Assembly (NCBI RefSeq): GCF_946478925.1
Contig: NZ_CAMLDP010000028.1
Coordinates: forward strand, 1-20,325
Length of the DNA stretch: 20,325 nt
From: an uncultured Nitrososphaera sp.
GTDB lineage: Archaea > Thermoproteota > Nitrososphaeria > Nitrososphaerales > Nitrososphaeraceae
Direction: 5' to 3'
Below, piece after piece: positions 6,923 to 13,570 of this stretch; the stretch's first letter is position 1, and each line of letters opens with the position of its first letter. Under the pieces are notes generated by a model that made no database searches, was not told the DNA's origin, and saw only the letters and a program-made list of their open reading frames with translations. The translations under genes and the position numbers were made by a program.

Positions 6923-7272
6923 TTGCCTGCGACCGGTAGAGTCAGCGTGGGCTGGCAGATTGTCTTTACGTTCCTACCAATTCCGGACTTGTGGGCATTT
7001 TACAGGATCAAGAAGCTGCAAAAATACGTGCTGTACGTAGTTTTGCCGTCCATTGTTTTGTCAATCATCATGGTTTCATACATTATTGCCACAGAAAGTC
7101 GTTTCATGCCATGGGGGCACAACGGTCTTGCATTTGGTAACAACACTGATGCGGCAGAAACCGCATCAATCATGGGCAATGCGATAGGCTGGGGCCTTCA
7201 GGGTTTTCCGTCTACCTTGTAATTATCTGGTCGAAAAGGCACAACCAAACCTTCGATACTTTGTCTTTGTAA
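6923..7272 (+). pseudogene. small two-helix membrane protein with a single-base frameshift
   Basis: The first frame runs from TTG 6923 to TAA 7220-7222 (99 residues). It opens VGWQIVFTFLPIPDLWAFYRI, the characteristic start of a small thaumarchaeal membrane-protein family, followed by a hydrophobic helix (YVLYVVLPSIVLSIIMVSYII). The frame then breaks at GLQGFPSTL. In the +2 frame from 7204 the sequence continues FSVYLVIIWSRKHNQTFDTLSL to TAA at 7270-7272, a second hydrophobic helix and charged tail of the kind this family ends with. Adding one T to the TTTT at 7204-7207 joins both halves as GLQGFSVYLVIIWSRKHNQ, about 116 residues in total. Either the gene is recently broken, or the run is a sequencing error, or the frame is corrected by slippage. 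Function unknown. Confidence 0.7.
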
Positions 7273-7296
7273 ACTTGCCGCGGCGGGATTCTGACC

Positions 7297-7611
7297 CTAG
7301 AACCCCGCTTTTTTCATCTTCGAGCCGCAGTTAGGGCACGACACCTTGTTGTGCTTGGTGCCGCAGTTCAGGCAGTAATAGTCGATGCCGCTCTTTTGGC
7401 CAAAGGGGTTTCCAAACATCGACCCTTGCTGGCCGCCAATCTGCTTCATGAAGCGGTACCTGCGGTAGTATGCGATGCCAAAGATGACGGGCAAGAGCAC
7501 CATGAGCGAGTAAGGAAAGTCGATGAACATGGTGATTACGATGCTTATTGCAAAATAGATTCCAAGCCAGATCATTTGCTGGTATAGGAACCGCTTTGCG
7601 CCTGCGTCCAT
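7297..7611 (-). CDS. small membrane protein with C-terminal zinc ribbon
   Basis: 104 residues. Two hydrophobic helices at about 14-30 and 34-48 (MIWLGIYFAISIVITMF; SLMVLLPVIFGIAYY) are followed by a basic loop YRRYRFMKQ. The C-terminus is a zinc ribbon with Cys80, Cys83, Cys92 and Cys95 (YYCLNCGTKHNKVSCPNCGS). The start MDAGAKRF at 7611 was chosen because the TATA element CATATATG (7635-7642) is centred 27 bp upstream; the in-frame ATG at 7623 would lie upstream of the predicted transcript start, and a longer reading to 7887 overlaps other genes. Topology suggests a membrane anchor with a cytosolic zinc-binding tail. No specific function is known to me. It is convergent with the frameshifted gene, 24 bp apart. 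Confidence 0.75.
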   Translation of the reverse strand: MDAGAKRFLYQQMIWLGIYFAISIVITMFIDFPYSLMVLLPVIFGIAYYRRYRFMKQIGGQQGSMFGNPFGQKSGIDYYCLNCGTKHNKVSCPNCGSKMKKAGF

Positions 7612-7634
7612 CGTGATATACATCACATGTGTTA

Positions 7635-7642
7635 CATATATG
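7635..7642 (-). promoter_or_regulatory. TATA box of the 7297-7611 gene
   Basis: CATATATG on either strand, centred 27 bp before the ATG at 7611. It decides the start codon in favour of MDAGAKRF. Confidence 0.5.
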
Positions 7643-7657
7643 CAAGTCGGATGCGGC

Positions 7658-7807
7658 TCAACCTTGTTCCGGCACAAGGTGGAACATGGCGTGGCCGAGG
7701 AGCTTTTCGTGCACGTGCGCGTCCTCGTCTGACAGGAACACGGTGCTGCAGCGTTCGCAGTAAAACAGCCTGTCGTCGTGAACCAGTGTTCCGGAACCCT
7801 GTTCCAT
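7658..7807 (-). CDS. 49-residue C2H2-type zinc-finger protein
   Basis: A very small protein starting MEQGSGTLVHDDRLFYCERC. It carries one C2H2-like finger: Cys17 and Cys20, an aromatic/hydrophobic core (VFLSDEDAHVHEKLLGH) and His33/His39 (His31 alternative). Single C2H2 fingers of this form occur in many archaea and can bind nucleic acid or protein. The start at 7807 was chosen because TATA-like ATTTATAG (minus strand, 7836-7843) is centred about 32 bp upstream, giving a leader of around 5 nt; longer in-frame starts lie upstream of this promoter or inside the polymerase gene. It is downstream of and co-directional with the DUF72-polymerase gene, 76 bp away, but has its own promoter. Confidence 0.65.
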   Translation of the reverse strand: MEQGSGTLVHDDRLFYCERCSTVFLSDEDAHVHEKLLGHAMFHLVPEQG

Positions 7808-7883
7808 AATATGATGATGTGTCGCTGGACTGCAGCTATAAATGCTGTGGGTTGACATTGTAGACGCGCCGCGGAAAACGTGT

Positions 7884-9725
7884 TCACCCTTGTCCTCCTT
7901 CAACAAAATCGAGGAGCGTCCGTTGCGCCTCATGCTTCCCGGGGTGGCTCAGGTTGGTCACGCGCAGGCCGACCTTTCTGACCGGCGCGCCAAGGTCGAA
8001 CCTGTCGACCAGCTGCGGTATTGCGGCAAGTATGCTCTCGCGCCTCTGCTGCGGGCCCTGGTACGACATCTCCCTCGTCTCGATTGAAAAATCGGCCCTC
8101 ACTATCTTGGCACCCACCGTGCGGAACAGGTAGCCGTGCCCTGCCACCCTGGCGTACAGCTCGTCAGAAAGAGCGGTCAGCTCTGCAAGGACTTCCTTTC
8201 TGTCCTTTGCGTACACCTCTAGGCTGTGCTCAGTGCTTATCGAGACGTGGTCCTCCCTTGGGACTACCGGCTCGCTTTCTGCGCCCGTCGCCACCTGCCA
8301 CATCCACAGCCCGTTCCTGCCAAATCGCGACGTGAGCTTTTGCACGTCGCAGGCCGCAAGCTGGCCTATCGTGGAAATGCCGATCTTTTTCAGCTCCTGC
8401 TGGGTCTTGGGGCCGATGCCAGAGATCCTACCTACCTCAAGGGGCGCAAGAAAGTCCTGCAGCCTGTCAGGGTAGGCCACGGTGACTCCATCCGGCTTTT
8501 TGAAATCCGACGCTATCTTGGCTGCCGACTTGGACGGCGCCACCCCTATCGAGACCGACAGGCCGCACCCCTCTTTTACCGCCCTCTTGACCGCCGACGC
8601 GTACTCGTGGGGACTTGCGTCGCCGACTCTACCGGTGCAGTCGAGAAATGCCTCGTCTATACTTGCCTGCTCTATCACGTCTGCAAACCCTGAAAGGACT
8701 TGCATCACCTTCTCAGACACCTGCTTGTAGTACGCAATGTCGACGGGCCGAAGCTCCATGTCGGGGCACAGAGCAAGCGCCCTTGCAAGGGGCATGGCCG
8801 ACCTGACGCCGAACCGGCGCGCCTCGTACGAGCAGGACGACACCACGCCCCGCGTTATCTTGCCGACGGGCTGGTCCGTCATTATCACGGCGTGCGGCCT
8901 GCCCCTGAGGGCTTGCTCGCGCAGCTCCTCGCAGGAGGGGTAGAACGCGTTGAGGTCGACGCAGAGGACCATCCTGCTGTTGCCCGGCCACCTCGGCGCA
9001 GGCACGGGCAGGGCAGGCGCAGGCATGGGGCCCGAGTACTTGCGCTCTGGCAGGCCGAGGTGTACAAGCGCGGCGTTTGCGCCTCCCGGGCTGTCTGCAA
9101 TTATTATAGACATGTCGATCTGGCTGTCCTGCCCTGCTTCTCTGAGGGCCTTTTCAAGCTCGGCCTTCCAGTTGCCGCCGTCGCCTGCCAGCCTGAGGAA
9201 AATGAAATCCGACGTGATGGCTGCCTGCGCGCTCTTGCCGCCGCTCCTCCAGTACAGGGCCGCGCCGTGCTTTCTCAGGATGTTGTAAGCGGTATCCTGA
9301 AACCACGAGGGGTGGGAAAAGTCCAGAATTGCCGAGTAGCCGTGGTAAGTGCACGTGGCAAGCACCCTCTCAAGCCAGCGCTGCCCGTCGGACAGCGCGA
9401 GCCCCTGCGGCGCCCTGACTACAACTGCAAGCGTCTTTTCCTCTATCGGCCTGAAGGCTTCAAGCAGGTTCCCTAGCGCGCCGTCCTCTTCTGCTACTGC
9501 TGTTGTTGTCGTGGCCTGCTCTGGTATCCTGACAACAAAGCGAAAGCCTTCCGGCGTCTCATGCGCCCACCTCCAGAACGAGTGCTCGTAGGTGGCCGGC
9601 ACGCCCACCTCGACTGCGTCAAACACCCGGGAATAGTGGGAAAGGTAGTCCTTTGGCGCAAGGGCTTGAGGATAAAAGTTACCAAACCTCCATCCCGCGC
9701 ACCCGACGAAATGCCGCAAGTGCAC
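7884..9725 (-). CDS. DUF72 domain fused to a Y-family DNA polymerase (Dpo4/DinB type)
   Basis: 613 residues in two recognisable parts. Residues 1-230 are a DUF72 (YecE-like) domain: VGCAGWRFGNFYPQAL near the N-terminus, VEVGVPATYEHSFWRW, FVVRIPEQ, ILDFSHPSW at 133-141 and FIFLRL at 174-179, the order seen in stand-alone family members. A Pro/Ala-rich linker (234-248) joins it to a full Y-family polymerase from M252: catalytic Asp257 (VDLNAF), steric-gate-position Tyr262, SSCSYEARRFGVRSAM, catalytic Asp357/Glu358 in SIDEAFLD, SIGVAPSKSAAKIAS, the helix-hairpin-helix ISGIGPKTQQELKKIGI, and a little-finger domain. The C-terminus QRTLLDFV resembles a PCNA-binding motif. Such polymerases copy past damaged bases. 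The role of DUF72 is not established; the fusion suggests a DNA or nucleotide substrate linked to lesion bypass. GTG start, with a TATA element at 9744-9750. Confidence 0.9.
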   Translation of the reverse strand: MHLRHFVGCAGWRFGNFYPQALAPKDYLSHYSRVFDAVEVGVPATYEHSFWRWAHETPEGFRFVVRIPEQATTTTAVAEEDGALGNLLEAFRPIEEKTLAVVVRAPQGLALSDGQRWLERVLATCTYHGYSAILDFSHPSWFQDTAYNILRKHGAALYWRSGGKSAQAAITSDFIFLRLAGDGGNWKAELEKALREAGQDSQIDMSIIIADSPGGANAALVHLGLPERKYSGPMPAPALPVPAPRWPGNSRMVLCVDLNAFYPSCEELREQALRGRPHAVIMTDQPVGKITRGVVSSCSYEARRFGVRSAMPLARALALCPDMELRPVDIAYYKQVSEKVMQVLSGFADVIEQASIDEAFLDCTGRVGDASPHEYASAVKRAVKEGCGLSVSIGVAPSKSAAKIASDFKKPDGVTVAYPDRLQDFLAPLEVGRISGIGPKTQQELKKIGISTIGQLAACDVQKLTSRFGRNGLWMWQVATGAESEPVVPREDHVSISTEHSLEVYAKDRKEVLAELTALSDELYARVAGHGYLFRTVGAKIVRADFSIETREMSYQGPQQRRESILAAIPQLVDRFDLGAPVRKVGLRVTNLSHPGKHEAQRTLLDFVEGGQG

Positions 9726-9790
9726 AAGAGCTTGTCCCGGCCCTTATAATGTGACGTATACCTCCGGGAGAGGGAGAGAGGGTATATGTC

Positions 9791-9943
9791 TCAGGCCGCG
9801 TCTATGCCAGCCTTTCTGGCGTACTCTATCACGGGGTGGCATGAATAGCAGTAATTGCACCGGATGCACAAGTAGGCCGTGCGCTTGCCGCACCACTTGC
9901 ACTCGCTGTACTGTGGCTTTAGCGGTGAGAGGTACTCGTGCAT
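9791..9943 (-). CDS. 50-residue cysteine-rich zinc protein
   Basis: An intact minus-strand frame from ATG 9943 to TGA 9791-9793 begins MHEYLSPLKPQYSECKWCGK. It holds six cysteines at 15, 18, 26, 29, 32 and 35 plus His36 (C-x2-C, then C-x2-C-x2-C-x2-CH), enough for one or two zinc sites. It ends VIEYARKAGIDAA. The cysteine spacing and charge pattern are too regular for chance, and the protein is the only sensible reading of the gap between the polymerase and cyclophilin genes. It lies 65 bp upstream of the DUF72-polymerase gene in the same direction. Function unknown; possibly a zinc-ribbon adaptor. Confidence 0.65.
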   Translation of the reverse strand: MHEYLSPLKPQYSECKWCGKRTAYLCIRCNYCYSCHPVIEYARKAGIDAA

Positions 9944-9993
9944 GATGTGATATTAGATGATTGTCGATTCAGATAGATGACCTTTTCCCTCGT

Positions 9994-10011
9994 GCAGGTT
10001 CAAATACCTGC
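9994..10011. promoter_or_regulatory. 6-bp inverted repeat upstream of the cyclophilin gene
   Basis: GCAGGT (9994-9999) and ACCTGC (10006-10011) flank TCAAAT, which is itself a weak TATA candidate about 35 bp before the ATG at 10040. It could be an operator; it resembles a tRNA T-arm by eye but has the wrong loop length. Confidence 0.25.
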
Positions 10012-10039
10012 CAATGGCAACCAATGCTGTCATTATAAT

Positions 10040-10528
10040 ATGCCAACTGCCAAGATCCAGACAAAGCACGGCGACATTGCAATCGAGTTCTTTCCGGAAG
10101 TTGCGCCCAAGCACGTCGAGAATTTCAAAAAGCTTGCATCAAGCGGCTTTTTCGACGGCACGCTGTTCCACAGAATAGTGCCCGGGTTTGTAATCCAGGG
10201 AGGCGATCCTCTGACAAAGAGTGCGACAAACAAGGGCCGGTGGGGGACGGGAGGCCCGGGATGGAGCGTAAAAGCCGAGTTCAACAAGACCAAGCACTCG
10301 CGGGGGGTGCTGTCGATGGCCCGGTCGATGGATCCAAACAGCGCCGGCTCGCAGTTCTTTATCGTGCTGAAAGACTCTAACTTTCTCGACGGCCAGTACA
10401 CGGTCTTTGGCAAGGTGACTTCGGGGATGGAAGTCGTCGACAAGATTGCAGCGCTAAAAACCGACGCAAACGACGCCCCTGCGGACCCCGAGCAGGCCAG
10501 GATGACAAAGGTCACGTACAGCGATTAA
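10040..10528 (+). CDS. cyclophilin-type peptidyl-prolyl cis-trans isomerase
   Basis: This 162-residue single-domain cytosolic cyclophilin speeds proline isomerisation during folding. It opens PTAKIQTKHGDIAIEFFPEVAPK and carries the family hallmarks FHRIVPGFVIQGGDP (catalytic Arg), the segment MARSMDPNSAGSQFFI and FLDGQYTVFGKV. Phe stands where human cyclophilin A has Trp121, as in many bacterial-type members with low cyclosporin affinity. The start at 10040 fits the domain edge. An in-frame ATG at 9977 also has a TATA-like GATATTAG 25 bp upstream, so a 21-residue N-terminal extension cannot be excluded. The gene ends 3 bp before the convergent TetR gene. Confidence 0.9.
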   Translation: MPTAKIQTKHGDIAIEFFPEVAPKHVENFKKLASSGFFDGTLFHRIVPGFVIQGGDPLTKSATNKGRWGTGGPGWSVKAEFNKTKHSRGVLSMARSMDPNSAGSQFFIVLKDSNFLDGQYTVFGKVTSGMEVVDKIAALKTDANDAPADPEQARMTKVTYSD

Positions 10529-10531
10529 TAT

Positions 10532-11125
10532 CTAGTTAGAGTAGCCGGCGATGACTGCCTTTAGCATCGCCACCCACGCCCTTTTGTTCACTGGGTCGCT
10601 GACGCCAAGCATCCTGTTAATCGCAAGGCCGTCGTAGAGCGCGACGAGTGCCATCGCAAGGCCGAGGGCGTCAACGTCCTTTCTGATAAAGCCCTCCTCG
10701 GTTTTCTTTTTGAGCCCTTCCAGTACATGTTCGTGGACCTTGAGGTGGTGCTCGTACATCACCTTTTTGAGCCGGGGGTTTCTGGTAGACTCGACTACCA
10801 TCTCTAGCAACACTTTGTCGTTTCCGCGCTCGCGCCGGCGGATGTTGTCATAGATCTCTTCTGCGTCAGAGGCGGCGTTTTCCTTCTTTGTGAACAGGTG
10901 CGCGTCCTGATTGTCGCCCGCCTTCATGTTCCTCTCACATACGCCCAGAAAGAGCTCCTCCTTGCTCTTGAAGTATAGATATAGCGTGCCCTTGCTCAGG
11001 CCCAGCCGGCGCGAAATGTCGTCCATCTTGGTCTTGTCGTAGCCGGTCTGCGAGAAACTCTCCATCGCAGCCTGGACTATCCTGTCGCGCACCTGCGCCT
11101 TGTGTGCGCTTGTCACCTTGGGCAT
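10532..11125 (-). CDS. TetR/AcrR-family transcriptional regulator
   Basis: This 197-residue repressor-type protein has an N-terminal helix-turn-helix, residues 15-60: VRDRIVQAAMESFSQTGYDK, then MDDISRRLGLSKGTLYLYFKSKEELF, the classical TetR recognition region. The variable C-terminal domain (from about residue 65) would bind the inducer and dimerise; its ligand cannot be told. Upstream is a purine-rich GGAGGGAG and GAGAGG before the ATG, so unlike its neighbours this gene probably has a leader of about 30 nt with a ribosome binding site. The 14-bp palindrome at 11193-11206 next to the TATA-like CTTATTAG (minus strand, 11183-11190) points to autoregulation. No transporter or enzyme target lies next to it. 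Confidence 0.9.
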   Translation of the reverse strand: MPKVTSAHKAQVRDRIVQAAMESFSQTGYDKTKMDDISRRLGLSKGTLYLYFKSKEELFLGVCERNMKAGDNQDAHLFTKKENAASDAEEIYDNIRRRERGNDKVLLEMVVESTRNPRLKKVMYEHHLKVHEHVLEGLKKKTEEGFIRKDVDALGLAMALVALYDGLAINRMLGVSDPVNKRAWVAMLKAVIAGYSN

Positions 11126-11192
11126 ATTCCTCTCAAGCTCCCTCCCAGGATGCTCACGGTAGTTGATTGCTGCCGGGGGCTAATAAGTATAC

Positions 11193-11206
11193 TGACTGGT
11201 CGGTCA
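11193..11206. promoter_or_regulatory. palindromic operator upstream of the TetR gene
   Basis: TGACTGGTCGGTCA is an imperfect palindrome (TGAC at one end, GTCA at the other) of the form many TetR proteins bind. It lies just upstream of the TATA-like element of the TetR gene, so it is probably the regulator's own operator. Confidence 0.55.
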
Positions 11207-11234
11207 TTTTTCTTTGCCGCGCAGGGAGAATATC

Positions 11235-11708
11235 TTACTTTATCCTGTCAAGGAGGCCCGGATTTTCCAGCAGCGCGTTGTTGTACGCCCTCTCGCTCAG
11301 CTTGTCGGCCTCGCTGTTATACTTGCGGGGGACCCATGTTATCGAGACATCGCGGAACTTTTTCTTCAAGAGCGCGGCCTTTTGGAAGAGGGGGATTATC
11401 TGCTTGTTTTTCACCCGGAACTCGCCGTTCATCTGGCTGACTACAAGCTGCGAGTCGCCCTTGACTTCGACCCTGCGAGAGGAATAGCCGTTTTCGTCGA
11501 GCCACTCAAGCGCCCTTATGAGGGCGGTGTACTCGGCTACGTTGTTTGTGGCGCCGGCGGACATTGGCTCTGCCGCCACTCCAGAATCGCTGTGCACGAG
11601 CCGGCCTTCCTCCTTGACGAGGTAGGCATAGCACGCAATGCCGCCCGGGTTTTTCGGCAGGCACAGGCCGTCAAAATACACCTCGACGATAGTATTAGTC
11701 TCGCTCAC
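11235..11708 (-). CDS. rnhA: ribonuclease HI-type enzyme
   Basis: This 157-residue enzyme cuts the RNA strand of RNA-DNA hybrids in the cytosol. All four catalytic acids are visible: Asp13 (VYFDGLC), Glu59 (NNVAEYTAL), Asp85 (VKGDSQLVVSQMNG) and Asp135 (WVPRKYNSEADKLS). The NPGGIACYAYL segment follows the first strand as in archaeal and Bacillus-type RNase HI, without the basic handle of E. coli RNase HI. It starts with GTG at 11708; TATA-like sequences at 11733-11747, inside the end of the upstream small membrane-protein gene, would give a very short leader. The symbol is by family, not strict orthology. Confidence 0.9.
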   Translation of the reverse strand: MSETNTIVEVYFDGLCLPKNPGGIACYAYLVKEEGRLVHSDSGVAAEPMSAGATNNVAEYTALIRALEWLDENGYSSRRVEVKGDSQLVVSQMNGEFRVKNKQIIPLFQKAALLKKKFRDVSITWVPRKYNSEADKLSERAYNNALLENPGLLDRIK

Positions 11709-11721
11709 AGACGTGCTATTG

Positions 11722-11919
11722 TTACGCGGGCCTCATTATCACTATATCGCCCGTCAAGTTGTCAAGCTTGTCCCTGGCGGCGTTTGTCACGTTCTCTATG
11801 ACGGGGTTGTCGCCTATCTTTCTGGCGCCCTGGACTATGCCGGAAAAGAAGGTCTGCCACCCAAGGCCGATTATGGCAAGGACTACTATTCCAACCACTA
11901 TCCACGTCAGTACTCCCAT
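11722..11919 (-). CDS. 65-residue single-pass membrane protein
   Basis: Starts MGVLTWIVVGIVVLAIIGLGW, a single N-terminal membrane helix, followed by an amphipathic soluble tail (FFSGIVQGARKIGDNPVIENVTNAARDKLDNLTG). The ATG at 11919 is preferred over an in-frame TTG at 11934, because the TATA-like TATTAA at 11942-11947 is centred 25-26 bp before it. Small proteins of this design are common in thaumarchaea; function unknown to me. It lies 13 bp upstream of RNase HI in the same direction, whose promoter may overlap its end. Confidence 0.65.
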   Translation of the reverse strand: MGVLTWIVVGIVVLAIIGLGWQTFFSGIVQGARKIGDNPVIENVTNAARDKLDNLTGDIVIMRPA

Positions 11920-11934
11920 GCCGGGAATGCGCAA

Positions 11935-12444
11935 AAAATGGTATTAAGAATTCAGGAGAAAGGTTCTGTAAGTATCCACCAGGCTAAAGGCAAAGGCAGT
12001 GGCGTGGAAGGGAGATCAGAGGGAACTGGCGATCCAAAAAAATGTCGCCAGCTCGCGTCTGACCCCGATTAGACTTTTGGGGGAAGGTTATGGAATCGCG
12101 TACCTTCTGCCCCTAGTTTTCTTGTTATTCATTAAAACCATTGCGTGTACAATGTACTCTTTTTATTGCTGAAAAATGTATAGTATGCAGAATATTGATT
12201 TTTCACGACAGAATCTCGTCTAAAAACTATCCGCCAAGCTTGAAACTATTAACTAGTCAGCATATCGTGTATTATAGCGGCACTGCGAATTGAAACAGTC
12301 TTGAGGCTGTGAGCGTCATTAAACCATCGCCATCCTTTTTTTTAGTTTATGATGAACCAATTCAATATAACTTGAGACCGGTGTGCGCTCCTGTAACTTT
12401 GTTGTGAAATATAATATAGCAAGGGGTAAATTTGGCAGCTGTCG
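11935..12444. other. AT-rich intergenic region with hairpins
   Basis: 510 bp without a convincing gene. It contains an inverted repeat CTGGCGA/TCGCCAG (12026-12032 and 12045-12051), a G-rich/C-rich imperfect hairpin followed by a T-rich tract (12079-12126), a small hairpin with a downstream T8 tract (12295-12342), and the TATA element of the next gene at 12408-12418. Positions 12130-12260 are AT-rich with nothing recognisable. Confidence 0.5.
12079..12126 (+). terminator. possible hairpin terminator
   Basis: GGGGGAAGGT (12079-12088) faces ACCTT (12102-12106) and GCCCC (12109-12113), followed by TAGTTTTCTTGTT. No clear plus-strand gene ends just before it, so it may end an unannotated transcript or be incidental. 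Confidence 0.3.
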
Positions 12445-12633
12445 ATGCCTTTTCTTTGCGCCGTGCGACTATTGCCGATGGCCGTCTCCGGCTACAGGCA
12501 CACGGACAACGACAAGAGAAGCAGGCAGGAACTGCTGGAAGAGATAGCGAAGCTGAAGGAAAAGCTAAAGGCAAAAGATGAGGAAATAGGGCTTCTCAAG
12601 AAGAGGCTTGCGCTTTACAAGACGTTAAAATAA
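12445..12633 (+). CDS. small coiled-coil protein
   Basis: 62 residues from the ATG at 12445. From about residue 26 on it is one continuous heptad-patterned helix (RQELLEEIAKLKEKLKAKDE, then EIGLLKKRLALYKTLK) with Leu/Ile at the a/d positions, expected to dimerise. The N-terminal MPFLCAVRLLP is hydrophobic and may not be translated: a second ATG at 12478 gives MAVSGYRHTDND and a 51-residue protein. TATA-like AAATATAATATAG (12407-12419) is centred about 32 bp before 12445, which favours the first start or a short leader. Function unknown; possibly a subunit or adaptor. Confidence 0.6.
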   Translation: MPFLCAVRLLPMAVSGYRHTDNDKRSRQELLEEIAKLKEKLKAKDEEIGLLKKRLALYKTLK

Positions 12634-12642
12634 TGAGAGAGA

Positions 12643-12669
12643 AGAAAAGAAAAGAAAAGAAAAGAAAGG
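12643..12669. repeat. AAAAG pentanucleotide tract
   Basis: Four to five copies of AAAAG. Read on the minus strand it is a CTTTT pyrimidine tract about 40-65 bp past the stop of the SIMPL gene and may serve as its terminator. Confidence 0.6.
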
Positions 12670-12709
12670 AAGGGGAAGATGGGGGCGGCCGTCTGTCTGA
12701 TTGCCTGCC

Positions 12710-13531
12710 TTAACCCATCGTGAAGACGACCTGGACGTTCATCGTGACCTGCTGCTGGCCCGGAAGTATCGGGGTCGGTACTGGCGCTCCGCCAACTGCT
12801 GCCTCGGAAAAGCTCTTGTAGGCGACTGGGAAGTAGACGTCGCCCAGGTTTATCGACTGGACGCCCGTGACGTTCATGTTCACCGCTGCTGCGGCCTTGT
12901 CTGCGCGGCTCCTTGCGTTGTCGATCGCCTTTGCAATGAGGCTGTCGCGGATCTCCTGCTGCATTTCATCCGAGATGAAGAAGTATGCACCGTTCACGTT
13001 GTTTGCGCCTGCGCCTACGGCCGTGTCAATTATCTTGCCGACGTCAGAGCTTGCGTCAACCGTCACCGTTACAGAGTTGACTGCCTTGTAGCCGGTTATC
13101 ACGTCCTTTGGCTCGCATCCTGGGGGTCGCGGGTAGATGTCGATGCACACAGGGTTTGTCGAGCCGTATATCGGAAAGACGCTGTACTGGCTGGTGGCGA
13201 TCTGGCTGTCGGTGATGCCGAGTGCCTTGAGCGCATCAATCACCTTCTGCATCAGTTGGGCGTTTGCAGCGACCGCGTCCTTTGCGGTTGTGCTGTTTGT
13301 CTCGACGCCGATTGTCACGCTGACTTTGTCAGGTGTGACATTGGTGCTTGATGTGCCGGTGGTGCTCACGGTAGGCTTGGTACTGTTGCCGTTGTTGTTC
13401 TGTGCTGGCTGCTGTTGCGCAGCTGCTGTCATTGATTGGCCGCCAAGTATGCTGGCCGCCACGAGGCCGATTGCAAGTATGCCTGCAATCAGCACAATAT
13501 TGCGGTTGTTCTTCATGTTCTGGTATGACAT
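12710..13531 (-). CDS. exported SIMPL-domain (DUF541) protein
   Basis: 273 residues. An N-terminal signal or anchor helix (NIVLIAGILAIGLVAASILG, 11-30) is followed by a Gln/Asn/Thr-rich spacer (35-66) and a SIMPL domain from about 67: VTPDKVSVTIGVETNSTTAKDA, then ALGITDSQIATSQYSVFPIY, SVTVTVDASSDVGKIIDTAV and a C-terminal AIDNARSRADKAAAAVNM helix and strands, the order seen in bacterial outer-envelope and eukaryotic SIMPL proteins. Cys129 and Cys139 (PVCIDIYPRPPGCEP) could form an extracellular disulfide. Family members are linked to envelope or oxidative stress, but no reaction is known. Start 13531 or the in-frame ATG at 13516 are both possible; TATA-like GTAATATAG at 13541-13549 favours 13516. 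It is divergent from the beta-propeller gene. Confidence 0.8.
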   Translation of the reverse strand: MSYQNMKNNRNIVLIAGILAIGLVAASILGGQSMTAAAQQQPAQNNNGNSTKPTVSTTGTSSTNVTPDKVSVTIGVETNSTTAKDAVAANAQLMQKVIDALKALGITDSQIATSQYSVFPIYGSTNPVCIDIYPRPPGCEPKDVITGYKAVNSVTVTVDASSDVGKIIDTAVGAGANNVNGAYFFISDEMQQEIRDSLIAKAIDNARSRADKAAAAVNMNVTGVQSINLGDVYFPVAYKSFSEAAVGGAPVPTPILPGQQQVTMNVQVVFTMG

Positions 13532-13570
13532 GACGCCCTATATTACAAGGGTAGGATAACTAAGCCTAGG

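Noticed and set aside
8700..9476. 258-residue plus-strand frame opposite the polymerase
   Set aside because: It is a shadow of the G/C-rich third positions of the DUF72-polymerase gene; its Arg/Pro/His-rich composition matches no family.
9990..10024. Possible tRNA 3' end (GGTTCAAATACC with following ACCA)
   Set aside because: The loop would be 6 or 8 nt instead of 7, no other tRNA arm pairs upstream, and no integrase is nearby to suggest an attachment site.
11938..12072. 44-residue plus-strand frame starting MVLRIQEKGSVSIHQAK
   Set aside because: There is no TATA at the expected distance, no ribosome binding site and no recognisable motif, and it overlaps the divergent promoter of the small membrane gene.
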